Shown in pieces: positions 43,714 to 53,445 of a stretch of 64,000 nucleotides of DNA. Position 1 is the stretch's first letter; every line of letters begins with the position of its first letter. The position numbers were made by a program, and so were the translations under genes. This stretch comes from Actinomycetota bacterium (GTDB taxonomy: Bacteria > Actinomycetota > Actinomycetes > S36-B12). Location: NCBI GenBank assembly GCA_030684515.1, contig JAUXVJ010000016.1:1-64000 (forward strand), given 5' to 3'. The notes under the pieces are model-generated. The model ran no database searches, had not been told where the DNA came from, and was given only the letters and a program-made list of their open reading frames with translations.

Positions 43714-44565
43714 ATGGCAAGTGAGGGCGGCGAGGCATTTGACCTCTTTGAGGCGGACGCATTGCTCGCAAGTTCCGAGCAATCGGCTTGGGTGGACGGT
43801 GCATTGCCGAGCGTGTTCTTGAGCCATGGAGCCCCTCCGCTGTTCGATGACCCACTCTGGATGAGCCAATTGCATGCTTGGGCCTTGCGCATGCCTAAGC
43901 CGACCGGAATTGTGAGCGTCAGCGCCCACTGGGAGGCGCGACCCATCGCCGTGACGGCAGCAGGTCCGAGCACTCCTTTGGTGTATGACTTCGGAGGTTT
44001 TCATCCGCGCTTCTACAAGATGAAGTACGCAACTCCCGATGCTGCGAGATTGACCAAGCGGGTAGTGGACGAGCTGTCAGGGCTTGGGGCAGTCCGCCAG
44101 AGCAGCCGCGGCATTGACCACGGCACGTGGGTACCACTGAAGGTGATGTATCCGCTGGCTGATGTGCCTGTGGTCCAAGTCAGTCTTCCCACGCATGATC
44201 CGTCCCTGCTTCTGAATGTTGGAGAGCGGTTGAAGGCTCTGCGCAGCGAAGGCGTGCTGATCATCGGTTCAGGCTTCATGACGCACGGACTTCCGTACAT
44301 CGACGCCAGCATGATCAGTGGAGCGGTCCCATCCTGGTCTTCCGACTTTGATTCATGGGTCCAGACAGCTCTGCAGGCTGGCGATCTGGACACCCTGGCC
44401 GGATACCTCCAGCAGGCACCGGGCTTGCCGTATGCCCATCCCACTGTGGAGCATTTCGTCCCGCTATTCGTCTCCTTGGGTGCTGCCGATGATCCGACTT
44501 CGGGCACGACGCAGATCGACGGTTTCTTCTGGGGTCTTTCCAAGCGCAGCCTGTCCTTCGCCTAA
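43714..44565 (+). CDS. LigB/DODA-type extradiol dioxygenase
   Basis: The 283-residue protein resembles 4,5-DOPA dioxygenase/YgiD. Metal ligands are expected in FLSHGAPPL (about residue 39), VSAHWEARPI and LPYAHPTVEHFVPLF, with IDHGTWVPLKVMYP as the conserved catalytic His region. These enzymes open catechols between extradiol positions using Fe2+ or Zn2+. GGGAGGCAT precedes ATG 43714. It might act on a phenolic compound, but nothing beside it proves the substrate. Confidence 0.82.
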   Translation: MASEGGEAFDLFEADALLASSEQSAWVDGALPSVFLSHGAPPLFDDPLWMSQLHAWALRMPKPTGIVSVSAHWEARPIAVTAAGPSTPLVYDFGGFHPRFYKMKYATPDAARLTKRVVDELSGLGAVRQSSRGIDHGTWVPLKVMYPLADVPVVQVSLPTHDPSLLLNVGERLKALRSEGVLIIGSGFMTHGLPYIDASMISGAVPSWSSDFDSWVQTALQAGDLDTLAGYLQQAPGLPYAHPTVEHFVPLFVSLGAADDPTSGTTQIDGFFWGLSKRSLSFA

Positions 44566-44579
44566 GCCATACTTCACAG

Positions 44580-45500
44580 GTGACCGCGCATCATCACGCC
44601 TCTGGCGTGCCACGGATGTCTACGGGGCAGATGCGTCGCCGTCTGGTCTACGCACTGTTGCTTTCGGCAAGTGTTCTGGTGATCTCTATTGTCGGCGGGC
44701 TGGTCTCGGGATCCTTGGCACTGCTGGCCGACGCCGGTCACATGCTCACCGATGTCACAGGCCTGCTGATCTCTTTGATCGCCCTTTCGCTAGCAGTGCG
44801 TCCGGCCACCCTGCAACGCACTTTCGGCTTGCAGCGCCTTGAGATCCTGGCAGCAGCCGCAAATTCGCTCCTGCTCTTCCTTGTTGCCGGGTGGATCACC
44901 TTTGAGGCTTGGCAGCGCTGGCAGGAGCCGTCATCCGTTGATGGACCACTGATGTTGGGCTTTGCGACCATCGGACTCATCGCCAACATTGTCGGCATGC
45001 GCCTATTGAGCGCTGGCGCGAAGCAGAACCTGAACCTCAAAGGTGCCTACCTTGAGATGATGGGTGACCTGTTGGGGTCGATCGCAGTGATCGTTGCAGC
45101 TGTGGTGATCTGGCTGACGGGATGGGATCGGATCGATCCACTGGCCTCTGTTGCAGTTGCCCTGATGATCGTTCCCAGAGCCTGGCTCTTGCTGAAGGAG
45201 ACTCTGGACATCCTGCTGGAGACTACGCCTCGCAATCTGGATCTCAGTGAGGTGCGCACCCATCTTCTTGGTCAACCCAATGTTGTTGATGTCCATGACA
45301 TGCATGCCTGGACCATCACTTCGGGCAAGGAGGTCATGAGTGCGCACGTGGTCGTGCGCACCCAGCAGCCAGCATGCGATACCGGCATCCTGTTGAATGA
45401 CCTGCAGTCGTGCCTGGTTGGGCACTTCAACATTGCTCATTCGACCTTGCAGATTGAGCCGGAGGGCTTTGTGCATCCACCATCGGCAGTACATGAATAG
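44580..45500 (+). CDS. CDF family zinc exporter (CzcD/ZitB-like)
   Basis: The 306-residue protein has six TM helices with LLADAGHMLTDVTGLLISL (HxxxD in helix 2) and LEMMGDLLGSIAVIVAA (D in helix 5), FGLQRLEILAAAANS and a cytoplasmic C-terminal domain with VVDVHDMHAWTITSGKEVMSAHVVV. This is the CzcD/ZitB pattern. A short N-terminal His run (AHHHASG) may bind metal. The GTG start lies 14 bases after the dioxygenase stop, and the stop overlaps the fbiC start by 8 bases. Confidence 0.88.
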   Translation: MTAHHHASGVPRMSTGQMRRRLVYALLLSASVLVISIVGGLVSGSLALLADAGHMLTDVTGLLISLIALSLAVRPATLQRTFGLQRLEILAAAANSLLLFLVAGWITFEAWQRWQEPSSVDGPLMLGFATIGLIANIVGMRLLSAGAKQNLNLKGAYLEMMGDLLGSIAVIVAAVVIWLTGWDRIDPLASVAVALMIVPRAWLLLKETLDILLETTPRNLDLSEVRTHLLGQPNVVDVHDMHAWTITSGKEVMSAHVVVRTQQPACDTGILLNDLQSCLVGHFNIAHSTLQIEPEGFVHPPSAVHE

Positions 45501-47793
45501 CGGCCTGCTCTTGGGTTCCACGAGGGTCACCTATTCGCCCAAGGTGTTCATTCCGTTGACGACCTTGTGTCGTGATCGCTGCGGGTACTGCACCTTTGCC
45601 CAATCGCCGGCACATGTCGCGCCTTATCTGACGATCGAGCAGGTGGTGGAAATTGCTCGCGCAGGGGCCGAGGTTGGATGTCATGAAGCCTTGTTCACCC
45701 TGGGGGAGGCGCCTGAGGATCGCTATCCGGTAGCCCAGGCTTGGCTTGAAGAACACGGATACACATCGACCATCGACTATCTCGTAGCCGCCTGCCGAGC
45801 AGTACTTGACGAGACAGGCCTCCTGCCGCACGCCAATGCCGGCGCTATCTCCCGCGAAGACCTGGCGCGGCTTCGCAAGGTTGCCCCAAGTCAAGGCATG
45901 ATGATTGAAACTCTGCGCGGAGACCTTGCCGCGCATCGAGGTGCACCTGACAAGACGCCAGAGCGACGCCTGGCAACCCTGGAGTTCGCTGGTGAACTGC
46001 AGATTCCATTCACAACGGGCATCCTGGTCGGCATTGGCGAGACACGTGCGGATCGCATCGAAGCCCTTGAGGCGATTGCGGCCGCGCACCAACGGCACGG
46101 ACACGTTCAGGAAGTCATCGTCCAGAACTTCATGCCAAAGTCAGACACTGTCATGCGCCTGTGGCCAGCCTGCCCTGAGGCAGACCACCTGGACGCGATA
46201 GAGCTGGCCCGGGCGATCCTGCCGCCCGACGTGCACGTGCAGGCACCGCCGAACCTTGTCGAAGATGCTGGCGCGCTGCTTGAGGCTGGCATCGATGATT
46301 TCGGCGGCATCTCACCGATCACTGCCGATCACGTGAATCCTGAAAGACCTTGGCCGCACATCCAGGACCTGCGGACGATCGTTGAGGCCACGGGCCGCGC
46401 GCTGGTTCCACGCCTGACGATTCACCCCGAGTTCGCTCGCAATCCCGATCGGTGGATCGATCCGGATCTGCACTTCGCGGTGCAGGACCGTGGTGATGCT
46501 GAGGCCTTGGGCCGCGACGATGCCGGCGCATTCTTTCCTGAACGCTATGCCCAAGCAGTCAATGTCGGAACCGGACCAGAGGTCGTGCAGATCGGTCGTC
46601 GGTCGACTCCGTGGTACTCAGGCTCAGACCAGGTGCCCGGCATCCTGATTGCAGACAACCCTGCTCCTGATGTCGGCGGAGCTGTGGGCGAGGTCCTGGC
46701 TGGGGTGCGCGCCGGCCAGGTTCCAGATGAGGCCCAACTCGTTGCCTTGTTCGAATCGCGCGGAGCCGAGGTACTTGCGGTTGCTGGCCTCGCTGATGAA
46801 TTGAGATCAGCAGTCTCCGGGGATGTGGTGACCTATGTGCGCAATCGAAACATCAACTACACGAACGTGTGCACCTTCAAGTGCACCTTCTGTGCGTTCT
46901 CGAAAGGGCCGGCAACGCTGAACCTGCGTGGTGCCCCGTACCTGCTCACCACAGGCGACGTCGTTGCTCGTGCAGTGGAGGCCGTTGAGCTTGGTGCCAC
47001 TGAAGTGTGTCTGCAGGGCGGCATCCATCCGGACTTCAACGGGCAGACCTATCTGGACATTCTGGCGGGAGTGCGCGACGCAGCTCCGAGCCTGCACTTG
47101 CACGCCTTCTCTGCTCTTGAAGTGTGGGAAGGAGCCAGACGGCTTGGTATTCCACTGCGGGAGTTCCTCACCTCCTTGCGTGAAGCAGGCCTGAAGTCCT
47201 TGCCCGGTACTGCTGCTGAGATCCTCGATGATGAGATTCGCGCGATCATCTGCCCAGACAAGGTCAATACGGCCCAATGGCTGGAAGTGCACGAGACTGC
47301 ACACGAAGTCGGGCTCCGCTCAAATGTCACGATCATGTTCGGCTCAGTTGAGCGACCCGTTCATTGGGCACGTCACCTGATTCGCACTCGCGAGCTGCAA
47401 TCTCGCACAGCTGGCTTTACGGAGTTCGTCCCACTGCCGTTTGTGCATATGGCCGCACCGATCTACTTGAAGAAGGGCGCGCGTCGTGGTCCAACCTGGC
47501 GTGAAACCGTGCTGATGCATGCAGTCGGGCGAATCGCCTATCACGGCTGGATCGACAATGTGCAGGCCTCGTGGGTGAAGCTGGGCACAAGCGGTGCTCA
47601 GCAGTTGTTGCGCGCTGGTGTCAATGACCTCGGTGGAACCTTGATGGATGAGAACATCTCTCGAGCCGCCGGTGCAACGCACGGTCAGGGGATCAGCGTT
47701 GAAGACTTCGCGGCGATCGCTGAGCCGATCGGGCGCACGGTTCAGGAGCGCTCAACTCTGTACGCGCCACTCGGCGCCTCGCTGCTGGGCTGA
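45493..47793 (+). CDS. fbiC: F420 synthase FbiC (CofG-CofH fusion)
   Basis: The 766-residue protein contains both radical SAM halves that make 7,8-didemethyl-8-hydroxy-5-deazariboflavin, the chromophore of F420, from tyrosine and 5-amino-6-ribitylaminouracil. The CofG half has CxxxCxxC at Cys26, Cys30 and Cys33 (CRDRCGYC). The CofH half has Cys460, Cys464 and Cys467 (CTFKCTFC), then LQGGIHPDF. The N-terminus is shorter than in mycobacterial FbiC, which is about 850 residues. ATG 45493 overlaps the zinc exporter stop, so the pair is probably one operon. No other F420 gene is in the window. Confidence 0.93.
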   Translation: MNSGLLLGSTRVTYSPKVFIPLTTLCRDRCGYCTFAQSPAHVAPYLTIEQVVEIARAGAEVGCHEALFTLGEAPEDRYPVAQAWLEEHGYTSTIDYLVAACRAVLDETGLLPHANAGAISREDLARLRKVAPSQGMMIETLRGDLAAHRGAPDKTPERRLATLEFAGELQIPFTTGILVGIGETRADRIEALEAIAAAHQRHGHVQEVIVQNFMPKSDTVMRLWPACPEADHLDAIELARAILPPDVHVQAPPNLVEDAGALLEAGIDDFGGISPITADHVNPERPWPHIQDLRTIVEATGRALVPRLTIHPEFARNPDRWIDPDLHFAVQDRGDAEALGRDDAGAFFPERYAQAVNVGTGPEVVQIGRRSTPWYSGSDQVPGILIADNPAPDVGGAVGEVLAGVRAGQVPDEAQLVALFESRGAEVLAVAGLADELRSAVSGDVVTYVRNRNINYTNVCTFKCTFCAFSKGPATLNLRGAPYLLTTGDVVARAVEAVELGATEVCLQGGIHPDFNGQTYLDILAGVRDAAPSLHLHAFSALEVWEGARRLGIPLREFLTSLREAGLKSLPGTAAEILDDEIRAIICPDKVNTAQWLEVHETAHEVGLRSNVTIMFGSVERPVHWARHLIRTRELQSRTAGFTEFVPLPFVHMAAPIYLKKGARRGPTWRETVLMHAVGRIAYHGWIDNVQASWVKLGTSGAQQLLRAGVNDLGGTLMDENISRAAGATHGQGISVEDFAAIAEPIGRTVQERSTLYAPLGASLLG

Positions 47794-47799
47794 ACCCCA

Positions 47800-49164
47800 G
47801 TGCTCGAAGTTCCCAAGCGCTCCTACCTCGGCACTGCGGCGACGGCCCCGGGTCCTTCGGGACCGCAGATGCTTCCTGCGATGCTGCGTATTCGCAGAAA
47901 TCCGCTGGAGTATCTGTACGGAGTCTGGCGCACATATGGAGACGTGGCACAGTTCCCAATCCCGCGTCCACCCAGTTACCTGATCAACGACCCGGCTGCG
48001 ATTCGACGCGTTCTCGTTGATCGCGCCCGCGATTACACCAAGGACACATTGCAGTACCGCTCACTCGCGCTAGTTACTGGGCAAGGACTCTTGGCAAGCC
48101 AGAATCCACGCGAGCAACGCAAGATCCTGCAGCCAGCCTTCCATCACCAGGGCTTGGAGCCCTTGGTCGCGCACGTGGATCACTCGGGTCGTGAGCTTGC
48201 GGCGCAGTGGCAGCGATTGCCGAGCGGGGCAATGGTCGATGTCGAGCACGCCATGGCCACCGTTGCTCTACAGACCGTCGGGCATGCGCTCTTTGGTCAG
48301 GATCTGTCTGAGGATGCCGAGAAATTGGTTGCCGCCACATTGGACGGCCTTGATGTGGTGATCGCACGTGCGCGCACTCCCATATCGCCTCCCTCTTGGG
48401 TTCCAAGCCCACGCAATCGCCAGCTGGCGCGCGCCAATGAGGAACTTGATCGCACGGTGGTCAACTTGCTGCGCGCACGGAATTCAGAGCCGACAGGCAC
48501 AACCGACGCCCTGGATTTGCTCATGCAGGCTCGGGATGAATCTGGGCAGGGCCTTTCGCCACGTCAGATACGCGATGAAATTGTCACGATGATCGTGGCC
48601 GGTCACGAAACCGTGGCTTCGGCGATGACCTGGTGCTTTGCGCTGCTTGCGGTGAATCCTGAAATTCAACAGCGACTGCGCAGTGAAGCGGACTCAGTCG
48701 TCTCCGATGGGCCCATAGGCATGTCTGAAATCGCCCGGCTGCCTTACGCACGAGCAGTTATCGATGAGGCGATGCGCATGTATCCACCCGCCTGGTTGAT
48801 CACGCGCAAGTCATTGGTCGACGACGAACTGGCGCAGGCTGCAATTCCAGCTGGGTCTCTGGTGATCATGAGTCCCTATCTCGTGCACCGCCATCCGCAG
48901 TACTGGCCCCGTCCAGAATCCTTTGATCCGGAACGCTTCATGTTGGGCCAGTTCGACCGAAGCGCCTTCATTCCGTTCGGTGCCGGCCCGCGGCTGTGTA
49001 TAGGCCGTGATTTTGCATACGCCGAAGCTGTGGCGTTGCTCGCCCGCCTGATCGTCCATTTCACATTTGCGTTCCCGACCGGCGTCCGCTTTCCCGGCTT
49101 TGATCCGGGCGTGACCATGCGTCCAATCGGTGGCTTGGTGCTGCAACTGACTCCTACCAGCTAG
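47800..49164 (+). CDS. Cytochrome P450
   Basis: The 454-residue P450 has the I-helix oxygen motif VAGHETVAS, the K-helix ExxR in IDEAMRMYPPAW, the PERF element FDPERFM and the heme loop FIPFGAGPRLCIGRD with axial Cys400. The length and the GPRLCIGR style are closer to the CYP102/CYP4-like class than to the typical short bacterial Streptomyces P450s. GTG 47800 lies 6 bases after fbiC, so it is probably co-transcribed. The substrate is unknown; a lipid or aromatic compound is possible. No ferredoxin gene is adjacent. Confidence 0.88.
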   Translation: MLEVPKRSYLGTAATAPGPSGPQMLPAMLRIRRNPLEYLYGVWRTYGDVAQFPIPRPPSYLINDPAAIRRVLVDRARDYTKDTLQYRSLALVTGQGLLASQNPREQRKILQPAFHHQGLEPLVAHVDHSGRELAAQWQRLPSGAMVDVEHAMATVALQTVGHALFGQDLSEDAEKLVAATLDGLDVVIARARTPISPPSWVPSPRNRQLARANEELDRTVVNLLRARNSEPTGTTDALDLLMQARDESGQGLSPRQIRDEIVTMIVAGHETVASAMTWCFALLAVNPEIQQRLRSEADSVVSDGPIGMSEIARLPYARAVIDEAMRMYPPAWLITRKSLVDDELAQAAIPAGSLVIMSPYLVHRHPQYWPRPESFDPERFMLGQFDRSAFIPFGAGPRLCIGRDFAYAEAVALLARLIVHFTFAFPTGVRFPGFDPGVTMRPIGGLVLQLTPTS

Positions 49165-49595
49165 CCACCTTTGGTGATGTACTCCATCAGTGCAGATCGC
49201 TCGGTCTCAAGTTGATCCAGTCGCAACTTCACCAGATCTCCAATACTCACGATGCCGATGAGTGCAAGCGATTCGTCCACGATTGGCAGGTGTCTGACCC
49301 GTTGATTGGTCATCACCTCCATTGCATGCTCGACTGAGTCGCTCGCCAGCAGCGCGCAGACCTCATCGCTCATGACATCGGCGACGGGTGTTTGGGCCAG
49401 GTCGAGTCGATCGGCTATTGCCCTCACGACATCGCGCTCTGATGCAATGCCCAGAATGCGTGTGCCATCTTCTGAAACCACGGCAGCGCCGATGTTGTTC
49501 TCCGCCAGCACACTCGCCAGGCCCAGCGCCATGGCTCCGGGGCGAATAGTCACCACCTGAGTGCCCTTGTTATTGAGTATCGAGGAGAGTTGCAT
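49161..49595 (-). CDS. Two-CBS-domain protein
   Basis: The 144-residue protein is formed by two CBS domains: VVTIRPGAMALGLASVLAENNIGAAVVSEDGTRILGIASERDVV (split over residues about 15-58) and a second with VCALLASDSVEHAMEVMTNQRVRHLPIVDE and GIVSIGDLVKLRL. Such proteins sense adenosine nucleotides, and similar ones in actinobacteria are dormancy or stress linked. The C-terminal helix LDQLETERSALMEYITKG ends it. It overlaps the P450 end by 4 bases on the opposite strand. Confidence 0.87.
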   Translation of the reverse strand: MQLSSILNNKGTQVVTIRPGAMALGLASVLAENNIGAAVVSEDGTRILGIASERDVVRAIADRLDLAQTPVADVMSDEVCALLASDSVEHAMEVMTNQRVRHLPIVDESLALIGIVSIGDLVKLRLDQLETERSALMEYITKGG

Positions 49596-49652
49596 GTGAC
49601 TCCAATCCGCAGCGGGATATCTGCATGCTCCTCCCTTATGCCTGGAAAGTCA

Positions 49653-50450
49653 CTAGTGAAGAAGTTCCATCACCACTTCATGGAGCAGGCCATTGCTCGT
49701 CACGAGTGACCCACTCGCGATTGCGTCGCCACCATCGAGCGCGGTCGCCTGGCCACCGGCTTCGCGAACAATCGCTATGAGCGCTGCCATGTCCCAGGTG
49801 CCAAGCGCGGGCTCGGCGGCAATATCGACTGCGCCTTCAGCGACAAGCATGTGTGACCAGAAATCACCGTACGCCCGTTGGCGCCCCGTGGATTGGAGCA
49901 GCAGATCGAGTTGCCGGTCGGGCCATCCAGTGGAATCCGAGAAGGAGAACGATGCCGACGACAATGAGTCGATCTGGCTCACCCGGATTGGCGTGGGCCC
50001 TTGGGAGCCAAAACTTCGCCAGGCTCCACTGCCGGTGGCGGCCCACCATCGTCGCGCGAGCGCAGGAGCTGACACGACACCGAGACAGGGAACTCCGTCA
50101 ATGCTCAGTGCGATCAGAGTCGCCCAGACGGGCACACCGCGCAGGTAATTCTTGGTTCCATCGATGGGATCCACGATCCATTGGCGCGCGTTTGAAGAAT
50201 CTGTTGACCCGAACTCCTCACCAAGAATGGCGTCCGCGGGGCGGTGTTCGAGCAACATCGCACGCATTGCCTGCTCCGTTGAGCGATCCGCATCCGTCAC
50301 GGGAGTGAGATCCGCTTTGGTGTCGACGTGCAGTGATGCCGAGCCAAAACGATCCATCGTGATCGCATCCGCAGCATCTGCCATCGTCAAAGCAAGAGCG
50401 AGATCCTTGGCGATGTTCACCTGGGCTTCCGCAGAAGTTGGTGTCGCCAT
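49653..50450 (-). CDS. hisN: Histidinol-phosphatase (inositol monophosphatase family)
   Basis: The 265-residue protein shows the IMPase metal motifs: GEEFGST (about residue 65), WIVDPIDGTKNYLRG (DPxDGT) and GTWDMAALIAIVREAGG near the C-terminus (WDxAA). In actinobacteria the member beside rsgA and aroA is HisN, which removes phosphate from histidinol phosphate. ATG 50450 (MATPTSAEAQ) begins the conserved part; a frame open to 50648 overlaps the DUF2231 gene on the other strand. The gene may also act on inositol phosphates. Confidence 0.85.
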   Translation of the reverse strand: MATPTSAEAQVNIAKDLALALTMADAADAITMDRFGSASLHVDTKADLTPVTDADRSTEQAMRAMLLEHRPADAILGEEFGSTDSSNARQWIVDPIDGTKNYLRGVPVWATLIALSIDGVPCLGVVSAPALARRWWAATGSGAWRSFGSQGPTPIRVSQIDSLSSASFSFSDSTGWPDRQLDLLLQSTGRQRAYGDFWSHMLVAEGAVDIAAEPALGTWDMAALIAIVREAGGQATALDGGDAIASGSLVTSNGLLHEVVMELLH

Positions 50451-50499
50451 GAGTCTGAATGTAGTGCTCAGCGGCCATGGCCTCGTAGGCTGCGTCGGT

Positions 50500-50958
50500 A
50501 TGTCGGATCTGTTCACCATCGGTGGCCTGCCTCTGCACCCCCTTGTTGTGCATCTTGTTGTCGTCGTGGTGCCGATGACCTTTGCGGGTGCCTTCCTGAT
50601 GGCTGTCTGGCCGAGATTCTCGCGACGTTTTGGCCCACTTATCGCCATCGGTGCGGCGCTGGGACTCGTGGGGGCAATCGTGGCGCGGCAGACGGGCGAG
50701 CAGTTGGCTCCTGTCGTGGGCGTCAGTGCAGATCACCTTGCGTGGGGCGGACGCGCTCCGTGGTGGATCGGGGCGTTCAGCATTGCCGTCATCGCCTTTT
50801 GGCTCGTTGACCGCGGCATTCCGGCGAATCGATCGCGCCCAGTGTGGGTCCATGTCTTTGCTGGGGTCATGGTGCTGCTCGGAGTCATTGCGCTCATTCA
50901 GGTGCTCGGAGCCGGGCACAGTGGTTCTGAATCTGTATGGGCTCCGCTGCTTCAGTAG
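50500..50958 (+). CDS. DUF2231-type membrane protein
   Basis: The 152-residue protein has four TM helices at about residues 14-34, 40-60, 82-100 and 112-132. It opens with LFTIGGLPLHPLVVHLVVVVVPM, the conserved His-containing DUF2231 entry, and has HVFAGVMVLLGVIALIQVLGAGHSG at the end, with His residues that could bind heme or metal. Function is unknown. ATG 50500 is divergent from hisN, and its end overlaps the end of rsgA by 7 bases. Confidence 0.75.
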   Translation: MSDLFTIGGLPLHPLVVHLVVVVVPMTFAGAFLMAVWPRFSRRFGPLIAIGAALGLVGAIVARQTGEQLAPVVGVSADHLAWGGRAPWWIGAFSIAVIAFWLVDRGIPANRSRPVWVHVFAGVMVLLGVIALIQVLGAGHSGSESVWAPLLQ

Positions 50959-51980
50959 GCGCCAGTCGACTCTGTTGGAGTCTGCGTGGGTTGAGTCAAT
51001 AGGCGTCTCAGCGATAGCAGTCGTTCTTGCACGTTCACCGGCTGCTGTTCGATCCAGACATTGAGACCACAGTCGGGCTCGTCATGTGAACAGGCGCGTG
51101 GACAGTTGGCGATGCCGGCTTCGAGGTCAGGAAAGGCCTTGATGAACTGCTCGACATCCACGTGCGCGAGCCCAAAGGATCGAATACCAGGAGTATCGAT
51201 AATCCATCCGCCACCAATGAGTGGAAGCGCAAGCGCACTGGTAGAAGTGTGCCGACCCTTGCCTGTCACGGTATTGACGTGTCCTGTACTTCGGGCTGAG
51301 CCCGGAACGATGGCATTGACGAGCGTCGACTTGCCGACGCCGGAATGACCGAGCACAACAGTGACTTCATTGGTCAAGGCCTCATGCAATTCAACGGGAG
51401 GGATCCGGCTTGTCACGGTGAACACCGGCAGGTCGAGTGGGCCGTACATCGAGTACAGCGCATCGGCGCTCGCCAAGTCAGTCTTGGTGATGATGAGGAC
51501 GGGCTGAATTCCTGCGTCGAAGGCGGCAACAAGAGCTCGATCGATCAGGCCGAATGAAGGTTCGGGATCCGCGGTGGATGTCACGATGGCCATCTGGGAC
51601 GCATTGGCAACAATGATGCGCTCGACCGGATCAACGTCGTCGGCCGTTCTGCGCAGATTTGAGCTGCGCTCCTGCCGCCGCACGATCCGAGCGAGGTCAT
51701 CAGTCCCGGATGTATCAGAGCCGATGAGATCCACGAGATCGCCCACGACAATGCCCTTGCGACCAAGTTCGCGAGACTTGATGGCAAAGATCTGCTTGCC
51801 CATGGCGATCTCATTGTCGGCCGAGCTCAAGGCGACGGTGAAACGGCCTCGATCGACAGCGATGACCATGCCGGTCTCAGCTTCAAGGTGTGCAGGTCGT
51901 TCTTTGGTTCGAGGCCGCGACTTTGTGCGTCCAGGCCTTATGCGCACGTCGTCTTCGTCCCAGCGCTCGTGGGTCTTCAT
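50952..51980 (-). CDS. rsgA: Ribosome small-subunit-dependent GTPase RsgA
   Basis: The 342-residue circularly permuted GTPase assists late 30S maturation. It has an OB-fold N-terminus (GMVIAVDRGRFTVAL, VGDLVDLIG), then the G motifs in permuted order: TKTD (G4), LGHSGVGKSTLVNAI (G1), GKGRHTST (G2) and DTPGIRSFG (G3). A zinc-binding domain with CPRACSHDEPDCGL closes it. ATG 51980 is used; the frame is open to 52022. It lies 5 bases after the aroA stop on the same strand, as in other actinobacteria. Confidence 0.92.
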   Translation of the reverse strand: MKTHERWDEDDVRIRPGRTKSRPRTKERPAHLEAETGMVIAVDRGRFTVALSSADNEIAMGKQIFAIKSRELGRKGIVVGDLVDLIGSDTSGTDDLARIVRRQERSSNLRRTADDVDPVERIIVANASQMAIVTSTADPEPSFGLIDRALVAAFDAGIQPVLIITKTDLASADALYSMYGPLDLPVFTVTSRIPPVELHEALTNEVTVVLGHSGVGKSTLVNAIVPGSARSTGHVNTVTGKGRHTSTSALALPLIGGGWIIDTPGIRSFGLAHVDVEQFIKAFPDLEAGIANCPRACSHDEPDCGLNVWIEQQPVNVQERLLSLRRLLTQPTQTPTESTGAY

Positions 51981-51985
51981 GCTTG

Positions 51986-53290
51986 TCACGGAGACGCGGA
52001 ACCTTGGGCCATGGACTGCCAACGCCGAGCAAAGCCGGGCAAGGTCTTGTCTGTGGTCTCGATGTCTTCCACTTCAACGCCGCCAACATGCAATCCGATG
52101 ATGGCGCCGGCAGTGGCCATCCGATGGTCGTGGTAGGTGGCAAAACGCCCGGCATGCAGGAAGCTCGGGCGAATATGCAGTCCGTCCGCAGTCTCCACAA
52201 CATCGCCGCCGAGATGGTTGATCTCGCGTGTCAAAGCCGCCAGTCGATCAGTTTCATGCCCGCGCAGATGCCCAATGCCGCTGAAGCGACTTTCGCTTGT
52301 AGCGAGCGAGGCAAGTGCCGCAAGAGTCGGAGTCAATTCACCTACCTCGTTCAGGTTGACGTCAATGCCATGAATGTCATCTGACATGGAAGCAGTGAGC
52401 GCTCCTGATCTATGCGTAATGGTCGCACCCATCGCTCCGAGCAGATCTCGCAAAGCGTCACCAGCCTGCGTGGTGTGCGTTGGCCAATCAGGAACGGTGA
52501 CCGCGCCTTTGGTGACAAGTGCAGCTGCGAGAAATGGTGCCGCATTGGAGAGATCGGGTTCGATGGTGCGATCCACCGCAAGAATCGGTTGCGGCGGGAC
52601 CTGCCAGGTGTTGGCGCCCTCGCGCTGAACGATGACCCCGTGCTCGGCAAGCATGGCGATGGTCATCTCGATGTGTGGCTGACTTGGCACGGGATCGCCC
52701 ACATGACGGATGCGCACGCCGGTGTCGAAGCAGGCGCCTACGAGCAGGAGGGCAGAGACGAATTGGCTCGAAGCCGACGCGTCAATGGTGATCTCTCCGC
52801 CGTGCAGTCGACCTTGGCCATGCACGGTGAATGGCAGTGAGTCGTCACCATCGATGGTGACACCCAGTGAACGAAGGGCGTCTAGCGTGGTGGCCATTGG
52901 CCGGCGGCGTGCGCCCTCGTCGCCGTCAAAGTGGATGTCACCGTGCGCCAATGACGCAACCGCCGGCACAAATCTCATAACGGTGCCCGCCAGGCCGACA
53001 TCGATGGCTGCCGGGCCGTGCAGGGGAGCGGGGGTGATCCTCAGATTCGTGTTGCCCACCTCGGAGCGCTCGACTATCTGAATGCCCACGCCGAGCCCTT
53101 GAAGCGCTGCGATCATCAGCCGGGTGTCACGAGCGTCCAATGCTTGGAGAATCGTGCTTGGACGGTCGGCTAGAGCGGCCAGAATGAGCGCGCGGTTGGT
53201 GGCCGATTTTGATCCGGGAACTCGAACTGTCGCGTGAATGGGCGCGATGGCGCGCGGCGCTGCCCAATTCGGCGTCATAGAAGCAGTCAT
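51986..53290 (-). CDS. aroA: EPSP synthase (3-phosphoshikimate 1-carboxyvinyltransferase)
   Basis: The 434-residue enzyme joins PEP to shikimate 3-phosphate in the aromatic amino acid pathway. Motifs are [17 protein letters not shown] (substrate loop), [14 protein letters not shown] (the PEP/glyphosate site, LAGT in place of GNAG), [10 protein letters not shown], the catalytic Asp in [15 protein letters not shown] and [19 protein letters not shown] 53290 is preferred (AGG upstream); TTG 53311 and ATG 53278 are alternatives. It starts opposite sigR and is co-transcribed with rsgA. Confidence 0.93.
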   Translation of the reverse strand: MTASMTPNWAAPRAIAPIHATVRVPGSKSATNRALILAALADRPSTILQALDARDTRLMIAALQGLGVGIQIVERSEVGNTNLRITPAPLHGPAAIDVGLAGTVMRFVPAVASLAHGDIHFDGDEGARRRPMATTLDALRSLGVTIDGDDSLPFTVHGQGRLHGGEITIDASASSQFVSALLLVGACFDTGVRIRHVGDPVPSQPHIEMTIAMLAEHGVIVQREGANTWQVPPQPILAVDRTIEPDLSNAAPFLAAALVTKGAVTVPDWPTHTTQAGDALRDLLGAMGATITHRSGALTASMSDDIHGIDVNLNEVGELTPTLAALASLATSESRFSGIGHLRGHETDRLAALTREINHLGGDVVETADGLHIRPSFLHAGRFATYHDHRMATAGAIIGLHVGGVEVEDIETTDKTLPGFARRWQSMAQGSASP

Positions 53291-53338
53291 CGCCTCAAGG
53301 GTAGTGCTCAACTTGGCTCATGGGCGCCCTCGAGGCCG

Positions 53339-53364
53339 GGAATACCATCAGTTGAGTAGGCGTT
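53339..53364 (+). promoter_or_regulatory. SigR-type promoter upstream of sigR
   Basis: GGAAT (53339-53343) and GTT (53362-53364) are separated by exactly 18 bp, which is the SigR/SigH consensus of actinobacteria. Transcription would start near 53370, about 75 bases before the chosen sigR ATG. This predicts positive autoregulation of sigR-rsrA after thiol oxidation. Confidence 0.75.
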
Positions 53365-53445
53365 CATATGGATGTGTCGGGTACTGGGGTGCTGAGTGTG
53401 CTGGGTTACGTCAAGTTGGATCCCAGTGTCGTAGGCTCTATCGCG

